This document shows positions 20,804-29,658 of a DNA stretch of 43,221 nt, piece by piece. Every line of letters begins with the position of its first letter. Within the stretch, counting starts at the first letter, position 1. Source of the stretch: an uncultured Bacteroidales bacterium. GTDB taxonomy: Bacteria; Bacteroidota; Bacteroidia; Bacteroidales; UBA932. The notes under the pieces were generated by a model, which searched no databases, was not told the origin of the DNA, and was given only the letters and a program-made list of their open reading frames with translations. The stretch is from assembly GCA_946403855.1 (NCBI GenBank), contig CAMJBH010000016.1, forward strand, positions 1-43,221. Reading direction: 5' to 3'. The position numbers were made by a program, and so were the translations under genes.

Positions 20804-23800
20804 TTATTTGCCGAAGGTCACGCCTTCCACGCTGCCGCCGGTGCCAAGTGCGGCGCCAACGATGAGCGAAGCGTAGTTGTCGGCGGTGACGGCAGTCTCG
20901 GTTTCACCCTTGACAATCTTGCCGCCATGTACTTTGCCGGTCATGGCCGTGACATACTTGGCGTTCTGTCCGACGAAGAGACCGATCACTGCATTGGCGT
21001 TGCCCTTAAGCACAGTGGAGGTGCCGATCATGCAGTCGGTGATGGTGGTCTGGGTGCCGCCCTTCTGGCCGATGAGTCCGCCCACGTAGTTGGAAGCGGA
21101 TTCGAGGGTACCGTTCATGGTGCATCCTTCAAGCACGAACTTCGCGGAGCTCTCGCCCATGGCTACGATTCCGCCCAAAGGATTCTTGTTGGCGGTCTCG
21201 CCCGCGGTCTTGATGAGGCCGTTGTTGCTGCAGCTCTTGAAGGTGAACACATTGCTGTTGCCGCTGTTGTCACCGTGTCCGCCGTAGCTGGCGATACCAC
21301 CGATCCTGGTGCATCCGTCGGCAGGGCATATAGCTTCCAGCTTGCCGTTGTTCACGCAGTCGATGTAGGTGGCTGTGCCCGTGGCGCTGATGGTGCCGTA
21401 GTAGCCGGTGATGCCGCCAATGTAGCTGTAGCCGCTCTTCCACTTGAAGTCGGAAGTGATGTTGCCGTTGTTGACGCAGTTCCTGAATGTAATGTCGGTA
21501 GCCTTGTTGACATATCCCACGATGCCTGCCATGCGGGTGGTTCCGAGTCCGGTGTAGAAGATCTCGCCGTCGTTGGTGCAGTTCTCGACCGTGGCGGTGA
21601 CTTCGATGTGTCCGGCTATGCCGCCCAGCTGCGAGGCACGGGAGCTTGCATAGTCGGCAAGCATCATTTTCACGCTGCCCTTGTTGGTGCAGTTCAGGAA
21701 CTTGCTGCCCGTTCCGGCATAGCCCACAAGGCCTCCCATGTGCTGGGTGACGGCGGTGTTGGCCAACAGGTTCACTTCGTTGACGCAGTTCTCGAAGGAC
21801 GCTGTGCCTGTGGAGAAGCCGGCGAAGCCTCCGAGGTGGTAGTTGTCGTTCTTGGAAGTGTCGGGGTTGGGATCGACGGTAAGCGTGAGGGAACCGGCCA
21901 CAGTGAGGTTCTTGATGGTTCCTTCAACGAATTTGAACAGACCGAGGTTTGCGTACGGCGAAAGGAGCCTGTCCTCGTCGGCGATGTCTACCGGCAGTGG
22001 TTCGGTGACGGTGAGGCTGTAGGTAATCTTGTGGCCCTTGCCGTCGAGGGTGCCCTTCTGGGTGGCGGAAGTGAAGCTCTTGCCAGTGAGGTCGATGTCG
22101 GCGCCCAGTTCGGCGTCCTTGGTCGGATCGGCCAGGTAGGCGATGAGCTGCTCGGCGGTGGTGATGGCGGAGCCGCCTTCGCCGCTGCCGCCCTGTCCGT
22201 GCACTGTGGCCTCTTCCTTGGCGGGATCATAGGACACGCGGTACTTGCCTTCGGAAGGAACCACGATGTTGCTGCCGGGGCCCACGGTCTTGAATGCGCT
22301 GCCAAGGGTGACGGTGCCGGGTTCGGCCATGCCGCGGGTGTCGGCGTCGTCCCAGGAGGAGTTACGGCGGATCTTGAATTCATCCTTGATGGTGAGCTCG
22401 TCGCTCCACCACAGTCCGTCTTCGCCCAGGGTCATGAAGAAATCCTTGTTCCAGGCGGTGCCGTTGATGTTGCCGATGAGGGCCCAGCCCTGCAGGAAAA
22501 TGACGCCCTTGACGGAATCATAGACCACGCGGTATTTGCCGGGCTCTGCAACCTTGAGGTTGTTGCCGGGATGTACCGGAGTGATGGCCTGTCCGGCCTT
22601 CAGTGCGATGCCTCCTTCTGCGCCGCCGAAGGTGTCGGGATCGGCCCAGGAGTTGTTGAAGCGGAGTTTGAACTCGGAATCGGCGGTAAACTCAAGTTCG
22701 TCGCTGACCCAAATGCCGCTGTCTTCGGTCATGTAGAAGTCCTTGTCCCAGTTGGCTCCGTTCACGGAACCGATCACGGACCAGAGGTTGCCGGGGATTT
22801 CGGTCTTCACGGTGATGGTCTTGGCTGCGGAGTCGAACACCACGATGTAGCGTCCTTCGGGCACGGAAATGTTGCTGCCGGGCTGCGCTGCAGGGAAGGC
22901 TACGCCAATCTGGGGTGTGAATCCTGCCTCGGTGCCGTAGGTGTTTGCGTCGTCCCAGCTCTGGTTGTAGCGGACCTTGAATTCGCCTCCGATGAACACG
23001 GGACCATAGGTCCAAGTGTCACCGTCCTGAGTCATGAAGAAGTCTTTGTCCCAGTTGCTGCCGTCGATAGCTCCGATCAGCGAGTAGCGGTTGGACATGG
23101 AGATGACGGTAATCTCGAGGGTCTCGGGCTTGAACACTATCTGGTAGGTGCCTGCATCCTTGATGACTATGTTGCTTCCGGGATGGACACCGGTGAAGGG
23201 CACCTCGGAAGCGGGAGCGAAGCCTGCTTCGGCTGCACCCACGCAGTCGGCGTCGGCCCAGGAGTTGTTGAAGCGGAGCTTGAATTCGGAGCCGGCCTCG
23301 AAGCTCAGCGGATCGCTTGTCCAGACTCCTTCAGACTCGGTCATGTAGAAGTCTTTGTCCCAGTTGGTGCCGGCCACGCTGCCGATGACGGACCACATGT
23401 TGTCCGGATTGCTCTTGGACACGGTGATGGTGCTGGCTGCATAGTCGAAGCTGACTGTGTAGCTGCCGGCCACGCCCACGCGTATGTTCTTTTCGCCGGT
23501 GGCGAAGGCCTCGCCCAGGACGGGCTTGTACACTTCGTAGGCGTTGCCCGCCTCGAGGGTGCTGACGTCGTTGCCCTCGGGACCGCCCACGTTCTTGTTC
23601 CAGTCGTGGTCGGCGCGGAGCTTGAACTCGTCGGCCTCGCCGAGAACCAGGCCTTCATAGACCCACAGGTCGCCGCCCTTGTTGGTCATGTCAAAGTCGG
23701 TGGCCCAGTTGTCTTCGCCTATATGGCCAATGACAGACCACAGCTTGGGCTTATCGGGTGCAGGAGGTGCTGCGCCGGAGCCTTTCTGGATGTAGGCTAC

Positions 23801-24979
23801 GCCATAGGTAGGATAGAGATAGACGGTGTACGAACCGGCCTCGGGGGCTGTGATGTTGCCGCCGCCCTTGGTCATTGCGATGGGGGTGTCGAGTGCGAAC
23901 TCGCCGCCGCCCAGGTCATAGTCGCCCCAAGTGTCGTTGCCGCGGAACTTGAACTGGTCGGCCTGGAAAGGAATGTTCTCGCCGCGCCAGATTTCGGGAT
24001 CGTCGGAGATTTTCTCCAGATCCACGTCGTTGTTCCAGTCGGACACTGCGGGACCGATGATGCCCCAGGTCTCGGCGCCTTCCATGACGGAGAGGTATTC
24101 GTACTTGCCCAGGTCTATTTCGGGCAGGGCGTCAGCTGCGGGTTCGTCGATGTAGGCCACTCCGTAGGTAGGGAAGAGGTACACATCGTAAGCTGAGGCT
24201 TCTGCAGTGAGGTTGCCGCCGCCCTTGCTCAGTGCGATAGGGGTCTTGAGGGCAAACTCGCCGCCGCCCAGGTCGTAGTCGCCCCAGGTGTCGTTGCCGC
24301 GGAACTTGAACTGGTCGGCCGTGAAAATGATGTTGTGGCCGTACCATACTTCGGGATCGTCGGAGATCTTCACCATGTCCACGTCGGTGTTCCAGTCGGA
24401 CACTGCAGGACCTATGATACCCCAGGTCTCGGCGCCTTCCATGACGGAGAGGTACTCGTACTGGCTAAGGTCGATGTTGGGGATCTGAGGGCCGCCGCCA
24501 CCGCTGCTGCCGGAGCTGAGCGTATATTCGGCGATGGCTATTCTGTCCTTGGAATCTACGAAGGTGTTGACATCTTCGTCCTGGGGCTGCTGTAGTCCGG
24601 AGGCACGCACTGCAATTTCAATGCTGTGTGTGGATTCGGCCTCGCATCCCAGTTCCTTGAGGGCGCGGGTGATGTTGGAAGCGCTGGCGCTCATGGTGTT
24701 GTCCTTGACAGAGGTGTTGATGCGCTTGCTCACCGCGTTGCCGTCAAGGGAAGTGAGGGCGAAAAAGTGGTAGATGACGGGGTTCTTGCCGTCGTTATTG
24801 TTGACGTTGAGCTGTCCGGGGATAAACTGGGCCGTGACGGCTCCGTCGGTCACTTCGTAGGTTCCGAGGACCGGCGCTGTGGATTTGGAGGGGTCGAGTA
24901 CGACCATCTCCTCTTTGTGGCAGGCTCCGAGCGACAACAGCAGGAGACCTGCGGACAGTATAGAGATTAATCTTTTCAT
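20804..24979 (-). CDS. Giant SusE/SusF-like starch-binding lipoprotein with GLUG-type C-terminus
   Basis: A 1391-aa lipoprotein (LGAC, Cys20). Residues 25-155 resemble the SusE N-terminal Ig-like domain. Seven SusE/F-type carbohydrate-binding modules follow at about 172-279, 292-398, 412-522, 527-626, 630-726, 731-829 and 830-927, five with a W/YS(V/L)IG...W..DF.M core. After a GSGEGGS linker, about 936-1391 consists of right-handed beta-helix/GLUG-like repeats (GGLVGYAG, GGIAGHIE, GGITGYYG, GGLIGQKG) alternating with NCxNxGxI strands. SusE and SusF are about 390-490 aa, so this is roughly three times as long. MKRLISIL is preferred over an ATG 15 bp upstream. It is the last gene before the terminator and 15 bp after SusD. 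Confidence 0.9.
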   Translation of the reverse strand: MKRLISILSAGLLLLSLGACHKEEMVVLDPSKSTAPVLGTYEVTDGAVTAQFIPGQLNVNNNDGKNPVIYHFFALTSLDGNAVSKRINTSVKDNTMSASASNITRALKELGCEAESTHSIEIAVRASGLQQPQDEDVNTFVDSKDRIAIAEYTLSSGSSGGGGPQIPNIDLSQYEYLSVMEGAETWGIIGPAVSDWNTDVDMVKISDDPEVWYGHNIIFTADQFKFRGNDTWGDYDLGGGEFALKTPIALSKGGGNLTAEASAYDVYLFPTYGVAYIDEPAADALPEIDLGKYEYLSVMEGAETWGIIGPAVSDWNNDVDLEKISDDPEIWRGENIPFQADQFKFRGNDTWGDYDLGGGEFALDTPIAMTKGGGNITAPEAGSYTVYLYPTYGVAYIQKGSGAAPPAPDKPKLWSVIGHIGEDNWATDFDMTNKGGDLWVYEGLVLGEADEFKLRADHDWNKNVGGPEGNDVSTLEAGNAYEVYKPVLGEAFATGEKNIRVGVAGSYTVSFDYAASTITVSKSNPDNMWSVIGSVAGTNWDKDFYMTESEGVWTSDPLSFEAGSEFKLRFNNSWADADCVGAAEAGFAPASEVPFTGVHPGSNIVIKDAGTYQIVFKPETLEITVISMSNRYSLIGAIDGSNWDKDFFMTQDGDTWTYGPVFIGGEFKVRYNQSWDDANTYGTEAGFTPQIGVAFPAAQPGSNISVPEGRYIVVFDSAAKTITVKTEIPGNLWSVIGSVNGANWDKDFYMTEDSGIWVSDELEFTADSEFKLRFNNSWADPDTFGGAEGGIALKAGQAITPVHPGNNLKVAEPGKYRVVYDSVKGVIFLQGWALIGNINGTAWNKDFFMTLGEDGLWWSDELTIKDEFKIRRNSSWDDADTRGMAEPGTVTLGSAFKTVGPGSNIVVPSEGKYRVSYDPAKEEATVHGQGGSGEGGSAITTAEQLIAYLADPTKDAELGADIDLTGKSFTSATQKGTLDGKGHKITYSLTVTEPLPVDIADEDRLLSPYANLGLFKFVEGTIKNLTVAGSLTLTVDPNPDTSKNDNYHLGGFAGFSTGTASFENCVNEVNLLANTAVTQHMGGLVGYAGTGSKFLNCTNKGSVKMMLADYASSRASQLGGIAGHIEVTATVENCTNDGEIFYTGLGTTRMAGIVGYVNKATDITFRNCVNNGNITSDFKWKSGYSYIGGITGYYGTISATGTATYIDCVNNGKLEAICPADGCTRIGGIASYGGHGDNSGNSNVFTFKSCSNNGLIKTAGETANKNPLGGIVAMGESSAKFVLEGCTMNGTLESASNYVGGLIGQKGGTQTTITDCMIGTSTVLKGNANAVIGLFVGQNAKYVTAMTGKVHGGKIVKGETETAVTADNYASLIVGAALGTGGSVEGVTFGK

Positions 24980-24994
24980 AAAGCTGCAAATCAT

Positions 24995-26596
24995 TTAGTT
25001 CTCAGCTGAAGCATATCCGGGATTCTGGCCGAGCAGATGGTTGCTGTTGTACTCTGCATCGGGAATCGGGAACAGCTTGTAGTGGTCGTCGACGGACTTG
25101 CCGTTATATTCACCGCCCTTCCAGGTCCAGAGATAGCTGTCTCCAGTGAATTTACCGAAGCGGATAAGGTCGCTGCGGCGGTGGCATTCGAAGCTCAGCT
25201 CGCGGGCGCGCTCGTCGAGCAGCTCGTCGAGAGAGTAGTTGGTCACGTCGCCCAGACCTGCACGTGCACGGACTGCATTCCATGCCGCCTTGGCCTCAGA
25301 CTCGGTGACGTTGGTGGCGCCGCGGAGCTGGCATTCAGCAAGCATGAGGTAAGCGTCGGCGGAACGGAACAGAGGGAAGTCGGTATCTACGAAATTAGCT
25401 CCCTTGCTGGTGTAGCTGCCGTCGCTGGGCTCGTTGGTAAACTTGAAAGAGCTCCATCCGGAGTTGAACGCGGTTTTCGAATTGAGGTCTTCGGGATAGT
25501 TGTTGGGACCTCCCCAGAACATGAAGCGCTTGTCCTTTGCCCTATCGTATTTGGCAAGATAGGTGGGGGTCACGAGGGTGCCGCCCCAGCCTGCGTCGCC
25601 AACCCAGAGACGGTCGCCGGCAACGGCGTCACCGCTCTCGAAGCAGGAGAAAATAAGGAACTGAGTGCTGCCCCAGGTCTGTACGGTGCCGCTGACGGCC
25701 TGTACGCCGAAGATGATCTCGTCGGTGCACTTGTGGTTGTCGCCCATGAAGAGCTCTGCATACTTGTCGTGCAGGGTGGGGTAGGCGGCTACGATGGCCT
25801 TGCAGGCCTCTGCAGCCTTCTCGTAATAAGCAGTGGCTTCGGCTCCGCTGATTCCCAGATACACGGGAGCGTTGAGGTTGAGCTTGGCCTTGATCATCTG
25901 CACGAAGCCCTTGTCCACGCGGCCGTATTCGGCGCCGCGGATGGCTGCGAGCTTGTCGGTGGCGAGAAGTTCCTCAACCTGCTGGTTCATCCAGTCGATG
26001 AGGTCTTCCTTGGGAGCGGGTCCCGCGGAACCTACGCTGTTCTCTTCGGTGGCGAAGGGAATGTGCTTATATCCGAACATGTCCACAGCGTGCAGGTAGC
26101 TCAGGAGGCGCAGGGCCTTGGCTTCTGCGATGTACTGCTGGATGCGGGTGTCGTCTTTGAACTCCGATGCCTGTGCCTGGCGGATGAGCTCGTTGCACAT
26201 GCTGATCTGGTAGTAGCAGCGGGAGAACATGCCGCGCACGTACACGTCGGACTGGGTCCAGCTGATGTCGTGGAGGGCGTTCACGGTGCCGTCGTTCCAT
26301 ACGCACAGAGCGGCGTCGGTGGTGTATTCATTAAGGTAGAAGAGAGCACGGATGTACTGGCCGAAGCCGTTGTCTATGCCCTGGATGTCGGCGGAGCTTT
26401 CACCGGACGAACCGGATGTAGCAAGGCCCACATAACACTTGGCCAGAACCTGCTCGTACTGATCTATACCTGTAAGGATCATCTCCGGGAGCACAACGTC
26501 GTCGTCCACAGGATCAATATCCAGGTCCTTGATGCAGGAAGTGGCGGAGAGAATGGCAGCGGAGAGAACCGCAAGTATAATGCTATATTTTTTCAT
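24995..26596 (-). CDS. susD: SusD-family surface starch-binding lipoprotein
   Basis: A 533-aa lipoprotein (SATSC, Cys21). The N-terminal TPR-like helices include DVYVRGMFSRCYYQISMCNELIRQA and the usual AEAKALRLLSYLHAVDMFG motif. The RagB/SusD C-terminal part has FRSADAYLMLAECQLRGA, AWNAVRARAGL and LLDERARELSFECHRRSDLIRFG, all family hallmarks. SusD proteins cap the SusC barrel and capture glycans at the cell surface. The gene follows SusC by 18 bp. Starch as ligand is inferred from the amylase and GH97 neighbours. Confidence 0.95.
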   Translation of the reverse strand: MKKYSIILAVLSAAILSATSCIKDLDIDPVDDDVVLPEMILTGIDQYEQVLAKCYVGLATSGSSGESSADIQGIDNGFGQYIRALFYLNEYTTDAALCVWNDGTVNALHDISWTQSDVYVRGMFSRCYYQISMCNELIRQAQASEFKDDTRIQQYIAEAKALRLLSYLHAVDMFGYKHIPFATEENSVGSAGPAPKEDLIDWMNQQVEELLATDKLAAIRGAEYGRVDKGFVQMIKAKLNLNAPVYLGISGAEATAYYEKAAEACKAIVAAYPTLHDKYAELFMGDNHKCTDEIIFGVQAVSGTVQTWGSTQFLIFSCFESGDAVAGDRLWVGDAGWGGTLVTPTYLAKYDRAKDKRFMFWGGPNNYPEDLNSKTAFNSGWSSFKFTNEPSDGSYTSKGANFVDTDFPLFRSADAYLMLAECQLRGATNVTESEAKAAWNAVRARAGLGDVTNYSLDELLDERARELSFECHRRSDLIRFGKFTGDSYLWTWKGGEYNGKSVDDHYKLFPIPDAEYNSNHLLGQNPGYASAEN

Positions 26597-26614
26597 TTGT
26601 CTTTCCTCCGAAAA

Positions 26615-29600
26615 TTAGAAATTGAACTTCACTCCGAGCACATAGGTGCGGGGACGTGGCCAGAGATTGCTGTCGATACCGTTGAAAACTTCGGGATCGA
26701 TTCCGCTGTAGCCGGAGATCACGAATACGTTCTGTACGGTAGCGAAGATATTGAGGCTTGCATCGCGGTCGGCTGCCTTGAAGATCTTGGGGAAGGTGTA
26801 GCCCACGGTGACGTTGTCAAGCTTGAAGAAGGAAGCGTTCTCTACGAAGTAGTCGCTTTCATATTCGGCAGTGTAGAAAGGAACCTGCTGCACCGCGGCC
26901 AGGCGGTTGGCTGTGAAGTTGTTGGTCCACAGGTCGTTCATGTAGCTGAACTGGGAGAGGTTGTTGTTGTACACCCAGTTGCCCACGTTGGCGTGTGCGG
27001 AAGCTGCCACGGTGAGGTTCTTCCATGAGAAGTTGGTGTTCAGACCGAAGGTGAAGTCGGGAGCCGGTTTCTTGAAGCAGTACTTGTCGTCCTCGTCCAC
27101 GGTGCCGTCGTGGTTGCGGTCCACGTACAGGCCGGGGATGGGCTTGCCGTTCACGTCATAGACCTGCTGCCATACATAGAAGGTGTTCACGGGCTCACCG
27201 ACCATGAAACGCTGGATGGTGTTTCCGTTGCCTCCGGAATAGCCGCCGGTGGGGACTCCCTTATAGTCGGGGGTGTCGTTGGCGGTAAGCTTGGTGACGG
27301 TGTTCTTGTTGTATGCGGCGTTGAAGCCTATCTGCCAGAACAGGTCCTTGCTCTGCAGGGCGATGTACTCGAGGTCGAGTTCCACACCCTTGTTGACCAG
27401 GGTTCCGATGTTGGCCACCAGCTGGTTGGTGAGGTTGGCGCCTGCAGGGATAGGAGTGGAGTTGAGCAAGTCTGTGGTGACGCGGTAGTATGCGTCCAGA
27501 TGTGCGGTCAGGCGGTCCTGCCAGAAACCGAGGTCGATACCTGCGTTGTAGGTAGTGGTGGTCTCCCACTTAAGGTCTGCGTTGTAGCCCTGGGGAGTGA
27601 TAGGCACCACCATGCGGCCTCCGAACCAGTACATGCTGGCGTCGCGGCTGAATATGTAAGCAGGGAGGGAAGGATAGTCTCCTGCATTCACTTCCTGCTG
27701 TCCGGTCTGGCCCCAGCTCAAGCGGAACTTGGCGGTGGACAGAGGTTCGATGTTCTTAAGGAAGTTCTCGTTCTTGGCGTTCCATGCGAAAGCGACGGAA
27801 GGGAAAATACCCCACTTGTTGTTCACGAAGCGGGAGGTACCGTCGGCACGGAGCGTGGCGGTGAGGAGGTACTTGCCTGCAAATCCGTAGTTTACACGGC
27901 CGTAGAAGGAAATCAGGCGATAGAGGAAGTCGTAGTTGTCTTCTTCGGTGATTACCTGGGTCTGGTCGTAGGACTTTTTGTAGCTCCAGCTGTGATTCTT
28001 GAATTCCTGCCAGGAGTAACCAGCCATGGCGCCCACGCTGTGGAGGCCGAACTCTTTGTTGTAGTTGGCGTAGAGTTCGAGGGTCTTGTCGGTGCGAGCC
28101 TCATTCCAAGGATGGTAGGAACCGAGTCCGTAGTAGCTCTGGTCGTGGTAAGACTGCTCGGAACCTGCGGGGGTGTAGTCCAGACCGTCGGACTTGGAGG
28201 TGTCCAGACCGAGGTTCAGGTGCAGGTGCAGGTCTTCGAATCCGTGGATTGCGTAGTCCAGCTGTGCGTTGCCGATGAAACGGGTTGCGTTGCAGTCGTT
28301 GAAGTATTCCTCAAGGGCAGCAACCGGGTTCATGGTGGACAGCGAATTGGTGCCGCCGCCGGAATTCTTGATGGTGTAGTAGCCGTTGACTCCGTTGGCG
28401 TCGTAGATGGGCACTGTGGGGTTGAACTGTGCCGCTGCGCCGATGGCGCCGGTGTTGGCGAACCTGTTCTTCATGTAAACGCCCTTGCCGCTCAGGTCGA
28501 GCTTGAGGTGCTTGTCAAGGAAGGACGGGTTGAGGTTGATGCCGAGGGTGGCGCGGTTCATCGAAGAGGTCTTAAGAGTACCCTTCTGGGAGAGATATCC
28601 TCCGGACACGCGGTAAGGCAGGTAGTTCTTCTCGCCGAAGTTGATGTTTCCGGACACGCCCACGTTGCCTTCGTAGGTCTGGCCGAGCTGATAGATGGCT
28701 TTCTGCCAATCGGTGTTCTCGGTGCCTATGTTGGCGGTGGCGTTGGTCTTGTCGAGGTCGGTGGTGACACGCCTTGCGATGAAGCCGCCCTCGCCGAGCA
28801 TGAGCTCGCGCATCTCGTCTCCGGTCAGGACGTCAAGATAGCGGGCGTTCTGGCTGATGGAGGTGGTGAAGTCGGCATTCACGTGAGGCACGGTGCCGTC
28901 GGACTTCTTGCCGGTGCGGGTGGTGATGATGATGACGCCGTTGGATGCGCGGGAACCGTAGATTGCGGTTGCAGATGCATCCTTGAGCACAGTGAAGCTC
29001 TCAATGTCGTCGGGGTTGATGGAGGCCAGGGCGTCGCCCATTCCTCCCACTCCGTGGGTGCCGACGGGCAGGCCGTCAACGATGATGAGAGGGTCGTTGC
29101 TCGCAGTGAGGGACGAGCCGCCGCGGATGCGGATGGTGGATGCACTGCCGGGCATACCGTCGCCGGCGGTAACCACCACGCCGCCTGCCTTGCCGGCAAG
29201 CATCTGCGCGGGAGATGAAATGACACCCTTGTTAATCTGGTCGGCGCGTACTGTGGAGACGGAACCTGTCATGTCCGTCTTCTTAACGGTACCGTAGCCG
29301 ATGACCACGACGTCGTCGAGGAATTCAGTGTCCTCGACCAGGGTAATGTTGGCGGGAACGCCGCTGGCTTTGAATGTCTGGCTTGCATAACCTATGCAGC
29401 TGACTTCTACCACAGCGTCCGCGCTGGAAACGGTCAGTTCGAAGTCACCGTCGAGTCCTGTGGACGTTCCGGTGGTGGTGCCCTGTTCCATAACAGTGGC
29501 GCCTATCACCGGTCCCTGGGAATCGACGATAACTCCCTTGATCCGATATCCGTTCTGAGCGGATAGGGACGTACCTATCAGGCTGAAAATCAAGATAGAT

Positions 29601-29623
29601 ACTGCGGTAATAATCCTTTTCAT
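26615..29623 (-). CDS. susC: SusC-family TonB-dependent oligosaccharide importer
   Basis: A 1002-aa outer-membrane protein. A signal peptide spans 1-22, and a carboxypeptidase-regulatory-like domain about 27-97. The SusC signature DDVVVIGYGTVKKTDMTGSVS (103-123) leads into the plug (IRIRGGSSL, PLIIVDGLPV, LKDASATAIYGSRASNGVIIITT). The remaining residues form the barrel and end in KFNF. It imports oligosaccharides bound by SusD using TonB energy. Its place after an MFS sugar transporter and before SusD and the SusE/F-like gene, without a promoter in the 35-bp gap, supports one operon. Confidence 0.96.
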   Translation of the reverse strand: MKRIITAVSILIFSLIGTSLSAQNGYRIKGVIVDSQGPVIGATVMEQGTTTGTSTGLDGDFELTVSSADAVVEVSCIGYASQTFKASGVPANITLVEDTEFLDDVVVIGYGTVKKTDMTGSVSTVRADQINKGVISSPAQMLAGKAGGVVVTAGDGMPGSASTIRIRGGSSLTASNDPLIIVDGLPVGTHGVGGMGDALASINPDDIESFTVLKDASATAIYGSRASNGVIIITTRTGKKSDGTVPHVNADFTTSISQNARYLDVLTGDEMRELMLGEGGFIARRVTTDLDKTNATANIGTENTDWQKAIYQLGQTYEGNVGVSGNINFGEKNYLPYRVSGGYLSQKGTLKTSSMNRATLGINLNPSFLDKHLKLDLSGKGVYMKNRFANTGAIGAAAQFNPTVPIYDANGVNGYYTIKNSGGGTNSLSTMNPVAALEEYFNDCNATRFIGNAQLDYAIHGFEDLHLHLNLGLDTSKSDGLDYTPAGSEQSYHDQSYYGLGSYHPWNEARTDKTLELYANYNKEFGLHSVGAMAGYSWQEFKNHSWSYKKSYDQTQVITEEDNYDFLYRLISFYGRVNYGFAGKYLLTATLRADGTSRFVNNKWGIFPSVAFAWNAKNENFLKNIEPLSTAKFRLSWGQTGQQEVNAGDYPSLPAYIFSRDASMYWFGGRMVVPITPQGYNADLKWETTTTYNAGIDLGFWQDRLTAHLDAYYRVTTDLLNSTPIPAGANLTNQLVANIGTLVNKGVELDLEYIALQSKDLFWQIGFNAAYNKNTVTKLTANDTPDYKGVPTGGYSGGNGNTIQRFMVGEPVNTFYVWQQVYDVNGKPIPGLYVDRNHDGTVDEDDKYCFKKPAPDFTFGLNTNFSWKNLTVAASAHANVGNWVYNNNLSQFSYMNDLWTNNFTANRLAAVQQVPFYTAEYESDYFVENASFFKLDNVTVGYTFPKIFKAADRDASLNIFATVQNVFVISGYSGIDPEVFNGIDSNLWPRPRTYVLGVKFNF

Positions 29624-29658
29624 TTAATAATTTGTGTAGTTAGTTTTTATGGTTGGTG

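Noticed and set aside
20927..24196. Open frame of 1089 codons on the plus strand
   Set aside because: It is an exact antisense shadow of the SusE/F-like gene, low in complexity (Gly, Val, Ala, His), with no signal, domain or start context. GC-rich codon use leaves the opposite frame free of stops.
23034..24480. Regular repeats that could suggest a CRISPR or satellite array
   Set aside because: The repeats are about 300-360 bp, in frame and encode repeated protein modules. No short spaced direct repeats are present, and no cas genes occur in the window.
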